Positions 1-8,642 of a DNA stretch of 64,000 nucleotides are shown here, piece after piece (the first letter of the stretch is position 1; each line of letters opens with the position of its first letter). The stretch is from Saprospiraceae bacterium (lineage in GTDB: Bacteria > Bacteroidota > Bacteroidia > Chitinophagales > Saprospiraceae). The notes below the pieces were generated by a model. That model saw only the letters and a list, made by a program, of their open reading frames with translations. It ran no database searches and was not told the DNA's origin. The stretch covers positions 29,925 to 93,924 of the forward strand of contig JADKCC010000037.1 of assembly GCA_016714785.1 (NCBI GenBank), in the 5' to 3' direction. The translations under genes were made by a program, and so were the position numbers.

Positions 1-357
1 CTTTTGGTAGCAGATGTAGATACGGGAAAATCGCGATTTTGCTCGGTTAGACAACATCAGTTTACTCCTATGGAAACGGTAGCTATTTATACCGATGATG
101 ACACGATAGAAATAGCTAAGGTTTTTCAAAATATGTTAGATAAACAAGTCGAATTGCCAGCACCTAGTCCTACAGCTGCACATAAGGATTTGCAAAAATA
201 TTTTGAAGTTATCATACCTGATTATGATAGAGATAAGGTTTTCCATTCCGATATGAAAAAGGTCATTAAATGGTTTAATTTTCTTAATGATCGTGGATAT
301 TTGACAGCACAGTCAGATGTAGAGAGTTCCGAAAAAGAAAGTGGAGAAGAAGAATAA
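1..357 (+). CDS. DUF5606 family protein, 3' part only
   Basis: The reading frame is open from the first base of the window, so the start lies upstream. The visible 118 residues match my memory of the DUF5606 family, small conserved cytosolic proteins of Bacteroidota with no assigned function: the segment VAIYTDDDTIEIAKVFQNM, a proline-rich linker, then YFEVIIPDYDRDKVFHSDMK and KVIKWFNFLNDRG. Roughly 25-30 N-terminal residues should be missing. The acidic tail after residue 105 is not conserved in my recollection of the family. The gene ends with TAA, and the homopolymer-rich patch lies about 180 bp downstream. Confidence 0.7.
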   Translation, partial: LLVADVDTGKSRFCSVRQHQFTPMETVAIYTDDDTIEIAKVFQNMLDKQVELPAPSPTAAHKDLQKYFEVIIPDYDRDKVFHSDMKKVIKWFNFLNDRGYLTAQSDVESSEKESGEEE

Positions 358-790
358 ATCTTTTTGCTGCTTCGTCGATGTTATACTAAAGTATATTTTA
401 CAAGGATAAATTGGTACATTTCGATCTCATTATATTTGGGTCGAAAGTGAACTGCTACGTTAAAAAGATTGAAAAATATGCTACTTCAATCCTAATGTTT
501 GTACATTTTTGAATTTTGGATCTGTTTTATTTATAGGGGCGCGAAAAAAGGCCTTTTTTTTTTTTATTTTTTTGGGGTGTTTTTCCCAAAAAACAACAGA
601 GAAGAAGAAAAAAAAAAGGGGCTCCTTCCCCAAAAAACAAAAGGAAAAAAAAAAAAGGCAAAAAAAAAAACCTTTTTTTTAAAAAAAAGAAAGGCCCCAC
701 CCTTTCTTGACTAACTTTTGTTTCCTTTTTTTTGCGGCCAAAAACCCCCAAACAAAAAAACACTTATGTAAAAAAAAAACATTCATTGAT
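358..790. other. Intergenic stretch with homopolymer-rich, probably artefactual patch
   Basis: Positions 358-535 look like ordinary AT-rich intergenic DNA with no gene. From about 536 to 785 the sequence becomes a chain of mono-nucleotide runs (A, T, G and C runs of 4-12 bases) unlike anything else in the window. ORFs there on both strands encode only Lys/Phe/Gly/Pro-rich strings and are not credible. The pattern resembles a low-quality or homopolymer-inflated read stretch rather than biological sequence. Confidence 0.7.
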
Positions 791-1273
791 TTAATGTAAG
801 CTTACGACCCTTGTTAGTTGCCATTGATTGTCCTGAATGCGCCAGATATGTACAAATTTGGCAAATTTTATTTTATTCTTTTCTGCTCTATTGTAGAAGC
901 CATGTTTACCCATTTGGACAGCACCGTAATCTTTGATTGGATATACTTCGATACTTCCTTCTTCCAATACTCTAGTCACTTTACCACATATATTATTTTT
1001 TAGGCCTTCCATGATTTGAAATTTAGAAGTGCTCAGTCCTCCTAAATCATGATAGAACTCTAAATCTTCAGACAATAAATTATACAATGTTGATGTATCG
1101 CAGGTATTGTAAGCATCAAAAAATTTTTTGTCTAAAGATGCAATCATATCATATACTTCTTGAGATACTGGCTTGCTTAACTTCGTATCCGAATTTCCCA
1201 TTTTCTTTGATGCCTTACATGATATCAGAAACAAAGCAATAATTAGAAATATTAAACGAGCATTAAAATTCAT
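791..1273 (-). CDS. Putative lipoprotein with NTF2/SnoaL-like domain (DUF4440 type)
   Basis: The protein is 160 residues if read from the ATG at 1273. I prefer this start over the upstream 1327 start because it puts a hydrophobic leader ending in a lipobox (LFLISC) at the N terminus, suggesting a secreted lipoprotein. The mature part (KKFFDAYNTCDTSTLYNLLSEDLEFYHDLGG ... VHIWRIQDNQWQLTRVVSLH, shown in two pieces) follows the NTF2-like fold typical of DUF4440/SnoaL proteins. The family includes catalytic and non-catalytic members, so no reaction is assigned. A TAnnTTTG box lies about 30 bp upstream at 1304-1311. Confidence 0.6.
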   Translation of the reverse strand: MNFNARLIFLIIALFLISCKASKKMGNSDTKLSKPVSQEVYDMIASLDKKFFDAYNTCDTSTLYNLLSEDLEFYHDLGGLSTSKFQIMEGLKNNICGKVTRVLEEGSIEVYPIKDYGAVQMGKHGFYNRAEKNKIKFAKFVHIWRIQDNQWQLTRVVSLH

Positions 1274-1303
1274 ACTTTCCGATTTTGGTTCGTTAATTAT
1301 CTC

Positions 1304-1311
1304 CAAAGATA
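1304..1311 (-). promoter_or_regulatory. Putative -7 box TATCTTTG for the NTF2-like lipoprotein gene
   Basis: Read on the minus strand, TATCTTTG matches the Bacteroidota -7 consensus TAnnTTTG and lies about 30 bp before the ATG at 1273. No clear TTTG -33 element is seen at the canonical spacing. Confidence 0.4.
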
Positions 1312-1572
1312 TATTTAAGCATATCATCAGAAATAATTAAATCTACCAAATTTATATTATATCAGATGAATAACTATTTGGTTTTCTTTTAATTTGCAGA
1401 CCTTCTTGGTTTTCAATAGCAATAAGGTCAAAATGGAAGTTAACTTACCTCTGCACTTTGGAAGAAATAATTGGCAAACCATTTTATGGTTAAACATTCG
1501 ATTTAGGGTATCTTTGTACTTTGTTACATCTGCTGATTAAATGTATATATTAGTGATACAATAAATACATGT

Positions 1573-4161
1573 TTATTTTCTAAAATGTGCCAGTTTTATG
1601 GTAGCTGTTCGCTCATTCGAGTTGGCTTTAATAATGTAAATTCCTGATGGCCAATTAGATATGTCTATTGATTTTGACGATGAAGGTGGCATGGATTGTA
1701 AATGGTCTAACAAACTACCATTTATACTAAAAATGTTTAGCGTTAAGTTATTGTCTGATTTGTTTTGGATTAAAATTTGATGGACATTTTCTTTTGATAC
1801 CGTTATCCAATCTTTACTATCTACATCTTTTGTTCCTACCGTGCCGACAAAACATGGGTTTGAAACTGAGTAAGTGATGCACTCTGACAGACCTGGTACG
1901 AGATTACATAATTGATAGATTAACAATGAATCAGCGTTGCTTATATTAGTAGCCACATATCCAGTATTGGTATTAGTCAAAGGGAGATTTTGTCCATTTA
2001 ATGATAAGGTCCAATCATAATTGATACAAGATCCATTTATTTCTTGAAATGTAAAAGTAGCATTAAATGTTGCATTGTTACAATCACTTTGCGATAAGTT
2101 AATATCCGCTTCGCAAGGACAGCAAACCAATCCAATCGTATCTGATGCCGCACACTGTGGGGCATTAGCATCCGTGATGGTGACAATGATATTTTCGTTA
2201 CAATCAGCCAATATAACGAGAAGGGTAGTGTCTAATGAACTAAACATTTGGCTAAAACCATTATTTGTGGTAACTGTATATCCATTGGCACCGAAATTAG
2301 TACCTGTTACGCTGAAATTTAGACTAATGATTTCTCCTGAACATGCGGTAGTATCAGGTGTGACACTAAAATTTGTTATAGCACATTGACTGGTATTCGA
2401 ATGCGTATAGCATGGGTTTACCAGCGTGTCTTGCGTGCAATATGAATAATTTGGCAAAATATTGCACAATTCATAAATCAATAGCGAATCGGTATCATTA
2501 GTCACAGTAATATTGTAACCTGTGTTTGTAGGATTCAAACTGTAGTTTTGGCCATTGATGAATAGGGTCCAGTCGTTATTGATACATGAACCTTGTTGAT
2601 TGTTTATTGAAATGCTTGCATTAAAAATTCCGTCTATGCAATTACTTTGAGTGATGTTGACATCTGCACTACACGGACAACAGAGCGACCCAATCGTATC
2701 AATTGCTGTGCATAATGAATCAAGTACATCAGTAATGGTTACGATGATGTTTTCATTGCAATCAGCCAGAGAAACAAGGACAGTACTATCAGTCAGATTG
2801 AATGTTTGGCTTATGCCAATATTGGTTGAGACCGTATAACCATTGGTACCAAAGTTGATACCTGTAAAATTGAAATTTAGGCTAATGACTTCTCCATTGC
2901 AGGAGGTAGTATCAGGTGTGACACTAAAGTTGGTGATACTGCATGGATCAACGGTATTTGGTATGTAACATGGATTGGCAATAGTATCTCGGATGCACTC
3001 ATCTTGGTTTGGGACTAAAGCACAAATTGTTATATAAAGCAAAGAATCATTAGAGTGATATCCATTGGTGTAGTATGTTCCATTATAATTGTCCAAAGCT
3101 AAGGTATCATTATTGACGGTTATAGTCCAATCGTAATAAATACAAGATCCTGATAGGCTATTGAAATTAAACGATATATCTACGGCCCCAGCGGAACAAG
3201 GTGATATCTGTAAGTCAAGTTCGTATTGACATGGGCAGCATATAGGTGCTATGGTAGTTGTTGTCGTGTTTAATGGGTCATTTGCATCCGTGATAGTCAG
3301 TGAAACAGTAGTAAAACAATCAGCTATTATAGAATAAATATGAGGATCATTGGGGAAATAATATTGTGAATTACCAAAATTATCACTAATTATAAACCCA
3401 TCAAGCCCAAAACCTTCGTTGATTGTAAATGGGATTTCCATTATTCCATTATTACAATTTAACGTATCTATGCTGACATCAAAAAATTGAATATTTGTAT
3501 AGCATGGATTGGGTAGCACTTCAGTATATGTTTCGTTTAGGCCAGGTACTCCTGTATTAAATACATAAGTCACATAAGGAGTTGTAACTCCAATATTATC
3601 AGAATTATACAACCCAGTAGCTGAATTATACTCAAAGCCAATTTGTTCACCATTGACAGTAAGATAAGGATAATGATTTGTGCATGATCCGCTTGTGTAT
3701 TGATAATCTATTATAGCAATAAACGAATTTCCTATACAAGATGATTGTGTGATGTCTATGGTGTATTGGCAATCGCAACAGATTTGACCATAATTAAAAG
3801 AAGCACTACAGTTGGGATTGTCATTGTCGAAAATTGTAAATGTGACATCAGGTTCACATAGTGCGATTACTGAAAGAGTTTGTGGATCGCCGAGTTGAAA
3901 TGTTCCGCCATTAGCATTAACAGCTGTAATAGTATATCCATTAAGTCCAAAATCTACTCCTGTAAAAGTGAAATTTAATGTTAGTAATTCGCCATCGCAT
4001 TGATTGGAAGCTGGTGTTACCACAAAATTTGTAATAGAACATGCGACTGATGTTTTATCTTTTCCTGAGTTTTCACATTTTTCTAATGGAGTGAAAGCAG
4101 TTGCAATTGAAAAGAAATAGCCAAAAATTATAATCCTTGATAGAAGTCGAAATGTTCTCAT
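1573..4161 (-). CDS. Secreted four-repeat protein with T9SS type A sorting tail
   Basis: This 862-residue protein has a signal peptide (about residues 1-22), four diverged repeats of roughly 180 residues starting near residues 41, 220, 405 and 605, and a C-terminal sorting domain of about 75 residues (NLTLNIFSINGSLLDHLQ ... SGIYIIKA) for type IX secretion. Each repeat opens with a motif like CSITNFSVTPDT, continues with FGxNGYTV, and contains a Cys-Cys-x-Cys cluster (CCPC or CCDC). The repeats look like beta-sandwich modules, perhaps crosslinked by disulphides. A surface or extracellular adhesive or structural role is an inference only; no enzymatic motif is visible. The gene is monocistronic as far as seen. 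Confidence 0.75.
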   Translation of the reverse strand: MRTFRLLSRIIIFGYFFSIATAFTPLEKCENSGKDKTSVACSITNFVVTPASNQCDGELLTLNFTFTGVDFGLNGYTITAVNANGGTFQLGDPQTLSVIALCEPDVTFTIFDNDNPNCSASFNYGQICCDCQYTIDITQSSCIGNSFIAIIDYQYTSGSCTNHYPYLTVNGEQIGFEYNSATGLYNSDNIGVTTPYVTYVFNTGVPGLNETYTEVLPNPCYTNIQFFDVSIDTLNCNNGIMEIPFTINEGFGLDGFIISDNFGNSQYYFPNDPHIYSIIADCFTTVSLTITDANDPLNTTTTTIAPICCPCQYELDLQISPCSAGAVDISFNFNSLSGSCIYYDWTITVNNDTLALDNYNGTYYTNGYHSNDSLLYITICALVPNQDECIRDTIANPCYIPNTVDPCSITNFSVTPDTTSCNGEVISLNFNFTGINFGTNGYTVSTNIGISQTFNLTDSTVLVSLADCNENIIVTITDVLDSLCTAIDTIGSLCCPCSADVNITQSNCIDGIFNASISINNQQGSCINNDWTLFINGQNYSLNPTNTGYNITVTNDTDSLLIYELCNILPNYSYCTQDTLVNPCYTHSNTSQCAITNFSVTPDTTACSGEIISLNFSVTGTNFGANGYTVTTNNGFSQMFSSLDTTLLVILADCNENIIVTITDANAPQCAASDTIGLVCCPCEADINLSQSDCNNATFNATFTFQEINGSCINYDWTLSLNGQNLPLTNTNTGYVATNISNADSLLIYQLCNLVPGLSECITYSVSNPCFVGTVGTKDVDSKDWITVSKENVHQILIQNKSDNNLTLNIFSINGSLLDHLQSMPPSSSKSIDISNWPSGIYIIKANSNERTATIKLAHFRK

Positions 4162-4374
4162 TTTTATTTTTTTTATTACTTGTAAAATTACCTACAAGAA
4201 TAAGATTCTATTACATCGCATTTCGTTGCCTGATAGTTTAATTTTTTTGTTGTGTAACTTATTGATATGTAAATAATTAAAAATTGTAAATTTTAATTAA
4301 TTCTAAACCTTCACCTGTTGAGAACTTATTTGTCGTATTTTGGTTCGAAATAAGCTTGCTTTAAAAGTTAAGAT

Positions 4375-4929
4375 TCAGATAGTTCTAGATTCAATTTGTT
4401 TAGATTGCCATGCTTCTTTCTCAATAATATACACATAATTTAGTTTAGACGTTTCTCCAAAATAAGTGACTTCTTCTTCCCCAGTTTTAATAGCGCCTAA
4501 TCTGCTGATAGCTATTTGCGATCGAATATTGTTGGCTCCAATGTGGAAATATACCTTCTCTACAAACTGAAAAATATAGTTTAACATGAGTGTTTTGACA
4601 GATTGGTTGTATCCTTTGCCCCAGTATGCAGTACTATAAAAAGTATAGCCAATCAATATACTTTGTTTTTCCTCATCATAACCATAGTATCGGGTACTGC
4701 CTATACATTGCTTATTTTGGGTATCTATTATTTTAAAGGCGCCGCCACTTTTCATTGCGCCTTCAAAGAATACACTAAACACTTCTTTTTGCCAACGGTC
4801 TTTATTTGGATGTTGTTCCCATATTTTGGGGTCGGAAGCTACAAGATATAAGCTGTCAAAATCGTCGTACTGCAATGGACTCAAAGTCACATATTCCGTA
4901 ACAATAGTTGGTTGAATATGGAGTGACAT
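4375..4929 (-). CDS. GNAT family N-acetyltransferase (RimJ/RimL-like)
   Basis: This 184-residue protein has the layout of RimJ/RimL-type GNAT enzymes, which transfer acetyl groups from acetyl-CoA to amines. Visible are the N-terminal substrate-side segment, the central strand IGSTRYYGYDEE, the segment LIGYTFYSTAYWGKGYNQSV corresponding to the acetyl-CoA-binding motif region (G-x-G-x-N/A), and the C-terminal NIRSQIAISRLGAIKTGE typical of this subfamily. The substrate is unknown; ribosomal protein, small-molecule or antibiotic substrates are all possible. It lies 54 bp downstream of the histidine kinase gene on the same strand and may be co-transcribed with it. Confidence 0.8.
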   Translation of the reverse strand: MSLHIQPTIVTEYVTLSPLQYDDFDSLYLVASDPKIWEQHPNKDRWQKEVFSVFFEGAMKSGGAFKIIDTQNKQCIGSTRYYGYDEEKQSILIGYTFYSTAYWGKGYNQSVKTLMLNYIFQFVEKVYFHIGANNIRSQIAISRLGAIKTGEEEVTYFGETSKLNYVYIIEKEAWQSKQIESRTI

Positions 4930-4983
4930 AAATGAAATTATTTGTTAAAAGATTGCAATATACTTAAGCTTGGCGATTTATGG

Positions 4984-6015
4984 TTATTTATTTGCTTTTT
5001 CTAATGTAAATCCAAAAGTTGAACCAACATCCACAGTGGATCTTACATTGATGGTTTGGTCATGTGCTTCTATAATGTGTTTTACTATGGAAAGTCCTAA
5101 GCCTGATCCACCTTGTTTACGGCTGCGACTCGAATCAACCCGATAGAAGCGGTCAAAGACATGTTTAAGATGTTTGTCTTCTATACCTATACCATTGTCC
5201 GATATTTCCGTTAACACTTCGGTATCCATATCGTAAAAAGATACCTTTGTAGTGCCACCATCTTTTCCGTATTTGATAGAATTGACAAGTAGATTGGTGA
5301 ATACTTGGCGTATTGACTCACGATCTGCCATTACCATAAAAGAAGTAGCAGTCACATCTTTAAATTGAAGTGTTATTTTTTTCTTTTTTGCCATAGATTT
5401 CAAATCCAAAAATATGTCTCTGACCAATTCTTTAATATCAAATCGTTTGATATCCAACTCTGCTTTTCCTGATTCCAATTTTGTGATGATGTCAAGATCT
5501 TCTACTATGTTTTGTAATCTTTCTGTGTTGTCGGCAGCCCGTTTTAAATAATCTTTATTGATTGTTTCATCATACAGTCCGCCTTCCAACAGTGTGTGTA
5601 GGTATGCCTGAATTGAAAAGATAGGGGTTTTTAGTTCATGCGAAATATTACCGACATAATTTTTGCGATATTCTTCCAACGATTTAAGACTTGCTATTTC
5701 TTTTTTTGTATTCACAGCCCATTCCATCACTTTCATATTGACATCTTCTAGACTCTCTTGACTTATATCTTGTGATGTTTTATCCTTTTTGGAGTCGTAG
5801 ATTAATTTGTAAATAAGTTTAACCTTTCGGAAAACATATTTCTCAAGGAAAAATCTTACTACCATAAAATTAATACCAAGACATATAGTAATAATCAAAA
5901 ACAGCCATGGCCAAGAAAACAAATAGAGACTAGTAGTCAATAAGATAACATTGACCATCGTAACCAAACCTGTGATGAGGATGGTAATCTGTCTGATATT
6001 TATATTCTTATACAA
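4984..6015 (-). CDS. Sensor histidine kinase, PhoR-like
   Basis: The 343-residue protein begins with two hydrophobic segments (about residues 10-33 and 36-57) separated by only a few residues, so it has almost no periplasmic sensor loop. A short linker leads to a HisKA domain with the phosphoacceptor His at about residue 126 in NISHELKTP, followed by HATPase_c motifs: an N box (NLLVNSIKYG), a G1 box (DNGIGIE) and a G2 box (GGSGLGLSIVKHI). It should autophosphorylate and pass phosphate to the adjacent response regulator, whose gene ends 8 bp upstream. The tiny extracytoplasmic loop argues for sensing in the membrane or through partners. Confidence 0.9.
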   Translation of the reverse strand: MYKNINIRQITILITGLVTMVNVILLTTSLYLFSWPWLFLIITICLGINFMVVRFFLEKYVFRKVKLIYKLIYDSKKDKTSQDISQESLEDVNMKVMEWAVNTKKEIASLKSLEEYRKNYVGNISHELKTPIFSIQAYLHTLLEGGLYDETINKDYLKRAADNTERLQNIVEDLDIITKLESGKAELDIKRFDIKELVRDIFLDLKSMAKKKKITLQFKDVTATSFMVMADRESIRQVFTNLLVNSIKYGKDGGTTKVSFYDMDTEVLTEISDNGIGIEDKHLKHVFDRFYRVDSSRSRKQGGSGLGLSIVKHIIEAHDQTINVRSTVDVGSTFGFTLEKANK

Positions 6016-6023
6016 TCTGAATG

Positions 6024-6713
6024 TTAGAAATCAAATTTGTAACCCACACCTTTCATAGTATGGATATAATTATCACCTATTTTTTCTCTTAGTTTGCGAA
6101 TATGTACATCGATAGTTCTGTCTCCTACTATGACATCATTACCCCATATTTTTGCTAATATTTCATTGCGCTTAAATACTTTGCCAGGGCGAGAAGCTAG
6201 TAATGATAAGAGTTCAAATTCTTTTTTTGCCAAGCCAGCATCTACACCTTCGATAGAGACTTTAAATTGCTCATCGTCAATAACTAAGGAACCATAATTT
6301 GTGACAGTACCTTTGATATTTTCGTCATTTGTATTGCCTGATCTTCTCAACAAAGCATTGATGCGTGATTTGAGTACATTGGGTTTAATGGGTTTATTTA
6401 TGAAATCATCGCCACCTGAATCTAATGCAGAAATTTGAGTGAAAGCCTCACTTCTTGCCGTGAGAAACGCAATAATAGTATGCTTGAATTTTGGAATTGA
6501 CCTTAGTTTTTGGCACACTTCGATACCATCCATACCAGGCATCATAATATCGAGTATTATGAGATGTGGTTCAAATTCTTGTGCTTTTTGGATAGCTTTT
6601 ACACCGTCTGAAGCTGTCTCCACTACAAAACCTTCTTTGACAAGATTATATTTTAGTATTTCCAAAATATCATCTTCATCATCAACCACCAGTATTTTTT
6701 GATTCTCAGCCAT
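6024..6713 (-). CDS. Response regulator, OmpR/PhoB family
   Basis: This 229-residue protein has a receiver domain (residues 1-120) with the acidic pair DDED near residue 11, phosphoacceptor Asp at about residue 55 (LIILDIMMPG), and the conserved Thr/Lys positions (FLTARS, INKPIKP). A winged-helix DNA-binding domain follows (about residues 130-229, with GDRTIDVHIRKLREKIG). It is the DNA-binding partner of the histidine kinase directly downstream (8-bp gap), and the pair should form one operon. Its regulon cannot be read from the window. A candidate -7 box lies 32 bp upstream. Confidence 0.93.
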   Translation of the reverse strand: MAENQKILVVDDEDDILEILKYNLVKEGFVVETASDGVKAIQKAQEFEPHLIILDIMMPGMDGIEVCQKLRSIPKFKHTIIAFLTARSEAFTQISALDSGGDDFINKPIKPNVLKSRINALLRRSGNTNDENIKGTVTNYGSLVIDDEQFKVSIEGVDAGLAKKEFELLSLLASRPGKVFKRNEILAKIWGNDVIVGDRTIDVHIRKLREKIGDNYIHTMKGVGYKFDF

Positions 6714-6744
6714 GTTTCTTGTATTCTATCTAAATATTATAGGG

Positions 6745-6752
6745 CAAAATTA
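6745..6752 (-). promoter_or_regulatory. Putative -7 box TAATTTTG for the two-component operon
   Basis: On the minus strand the box TAATTTTG (TAnnTTTG consensus) lies 32 bp before the response regulator ATG, in the 83-bp gap after the DUF4296 gene. This suggests the two-component pair has its own promoter. Confidence 0.4.
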
Positions 6753-6796
6753 CAATCCATTGCATACATTCATCTTTGTTTAATATTATTTTAATG

Positions 6797-7168
6797 TTAA
6801 TTTAAGTTAGGACTTGTTTGTGACGGAAGGCGAAGTTGCTTTTCTTGTAATACCCTTAAGGTATCTAAAGCCCTATTTTGTAAAACCAAAAGTGTATCTT
6901 GCATTGATTGTAACTTTTCAAAATCAGATTTTATCACATCAATAGACTTGCCACTCATGGTAGCTATTTGCTTGAAATATTGGTTACTAGTACTATCACG
7001 ATACTTTATATCATTGATATTAATAGCTGCATTTACCGTGTACATTTGTACCAATGCTTCTACTATTTCATCTGAGGTCATCTGAAGAGTAGGGTTTGCT
7101 TTTTGTTGTTTACTACAAGAAAAAAGTCCCCAAAGCCCCAATAAAAATAAGAAAACAAGCATTCTCAT
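6797..7168 (-). CDS. DUF4296 domain-containing lipoprotein
   Basis: The 123-residue product has a signal peptide with lipobox (LWGLFSC, Cys at about residue 18) and a short alpha-helical body. The pattern MTSDEIVEALVQMYTVNAAI followed by DSTSNQYFKQIATMSG fits DUF4296, a family of short Bacteroidota lipoproteins of unknown role. Its ATG overlaps the TGA of the upstream sixA reading frame (ATGA), so the two were translationally coupled. In the present sequence sixA is broken, which may lower its translation. Confidence 0.75.
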   Translation of the reverse strand: MRMLVFLFLLGLWGLFSCSKQQKANPTLQMTSDEIVEALVQMYTVNAAININDIKYRDSTSNQYFKQIATMSGKSIDVIKSDFEKLQSMQDTLLVLQNRALDTLRVLQEKQLRLPSQTSPNLN

Positions 7169-7661
7169 GGATATGGATTATTTGGTGTTAAAATTTTGAT
7201 CAATTTCATTTTTGACCACGATACTTTTGACCAAGGTACTTCGAGAGGCATCTCAGCGATGATAATTCCACAGGTTGGAATATTGGAGGTAACACCAGAT
7301 TTGATTAGATTTGCTAAAAATGTAATACCTGGATTGTGCCCAAATAAAGCCACACAATGTAAAGAATCATTTATAATGCTCAATTGCTGGATGTAATCTT
7401 CAGGCTCACCATGATAGAGTTCTCTTGTTGTTTCTAACTGAATACCAAAAGTTTGGGAGAAAAAAGATGCTGTACTTTTTGAGCTCTGTTTGCACTTGAT
7501 TAGATAATTTTTTGCGGGAAATGACCATTATCTTTTAATAATTCTGCCATAACTGGGGCATCTGTCAAACCTCTTTCATCTAAAGGTCTATCAAAATCTG
7601 AAATGCTAAAATCTGTCCAAGATGACTTAGCGTGACGTACGATAATTATTTTTTTAATCAT
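7165..7661 (-). pseudogene. sixA: SixA-like phosphohistidine phosphatase, interrupted
   Basis: From the ATG at 7661 the product begins MIKKIIIVRHAKSSWTDF with the RHG-type catalytic motif of histidine phosphatases, then FDRPLDERGLTDAP, as in SixA proteins, which dephosphorylate phosphohistidine. The frame meets an in-frame TAA near 7502, where the family would have a residue inside the S-A-N-R-A-Q motif. About 20 bp later a 2-base excess in an A run shifts the frame. The remaining 3' part (FGIQLETTRELYHGEPEDYI ... ALFGHNPGITFLANLI) is clean. It is therefore either a recent pseudogene or two sequence errors. It overlaps the DUF4296 gene by ATGA. Confidence 0.75.
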
Positions 7662-7834
7662 GTGACTAAAGGATATAGATTAAGAACAAAGATAAGTTAT
7701 TTTTAGATTTAATTAGAGCGAATTTTATCCTATTTAGTTTTTTACCTTTAATTGCTCTATTCGAGACTGCTAAATCGTTAATTAAATACTAAAATGAAAG
7801 TGTTTTGAATTAAATTATGTTAAAAAAGTATTCC

Positions 7835-7863
7835 TTTGACCTTTTATTTTAATATTAAATTTG
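7835..7863 (+). promoter_or_regulatory. Candidate promoter TTTG-N17-TAAATTTG before the GLPGLI gene
   Basis: TTTG at 7835-7838 and TAAATTTG at 7856-7863 are 17 bases apart, within the range accepted for Bacteroidota promoters. The -7 box ends one base before the annotated ATG at 7865, so transcription would start inside the first codons. Either the transcript is leaderless with a slightly different start, or the match is chance in AT-rich DNA. Confidence 0.3.
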
Positions 7864-7864
7864 T

Positions 7865-8599
7865 ATGTATCAAAAAATCCTAACATTTGTAATTCTAATA
7901 CTTGCCAGTACATCTCTTGCTGCACAAAAGCAAAGTGGAACCATAAAATATAAACACACTACTTACATTGACACTGAAAGTATGCCAGCAAATATGCAGA
8001 TGGACATGCCAAAGTCGTTTGACGCATTTATGCAATTGAAATTCAATAAGACAGCTTCCCTTTACGAAAAGGATGCTGACCACAAGGAGGAAGTTGATCC
8101 CAATGACAATCGTCCACGTATGTTCAGACGGATGCGTGAGAGGGCCAATAGGATAATTTATAAAAATATTAAAGAAAGCACTGTGCTTGAGCAGACAAGT
8201 CTTTTTGGTAAAGATTTTTTAATCTCTGATTCCTTAAAATCGGTTAAATGGAAAGTTAGCGCAGGAGAACAAAAAGTCATACTTGGATATACATGTATGA
8301 AAGCAACTTTCAAAGATAGCACCAATAATTTGGTTGTATTTTTTACGCCACAGTTGCCTGTTGGTTTTGGACCTGACAAATATGGTAATCTGCCAGGTGT
8401 CATACTAGAAGTACAAAGTGCTCAGCAACATATCTTAGCTACAGATGTGAAATTAGAAGAGTCAGACGTAATACCTCCTTCCAAAGGGGATAAAGTAACG
8501 CGAAAAGAATTTGAGAAAATAAAAGAAGAAAAAATGAAGGAGCAAAGAGAGATGTGGGGAGGTCAAAGAGGTGGCGATGTTCGTATTATCAGGCAATAA
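7865..8599 (+). CDS. GLPGLI family protein
   Basis: This 244-residue secreted protein has a signal peptide (residues 1-20, ending SLAAQ). Its family-defining segment is YGNLPGVILEV (about residues 174-184) preceded by TCMKATF and VFFTPQLPVGFGPDK, the hallmark of the GLPGLI family (TIGR01200), periplasmic or surface proteins of Bacteroidota of unknown function. The basic, Gln-rich tail is not conserved. It lies 43 bp upstream of an outer-membrane beta-barrel gene, the usual GLPGLI partner arrangement, which suggests the pair works together at the outer membrane. Confidence 0.85.
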   Translation: MYQKILTFVILILASTSLAAQKQSGTIKYKHTTYIDTESMPANMQMDMPKSFDAFMQLKFNKTASLYEKDADHKEEVDPNDNRPRMFRRMRERANRIIYKNIKESTVLEQTSLFGKDFLISDSLKSVKWKVSAGEQKVILGYTCMKATFKDSTNNLVVFFTPQLPVGFGPDKYGNLPGVILEVQSAQQHILATDVKLEESDVIPPSKGDKVTRKEFEKIKEEKMKEQREMWGGQRGGDVRIIRQ

Positions 8600-8642
8600 A
8601 GTCTTTGCGTCTTGTTCTATTTCTAATTTTAAAAATTGATTT

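Noticed and set aside
499..763. ORFs on both strands in the homopolymer patch
   Set aside because: They encode only Lys/Phe/Gly/Pro strings caused by mono-nucleotide runs and have no family resemblance.
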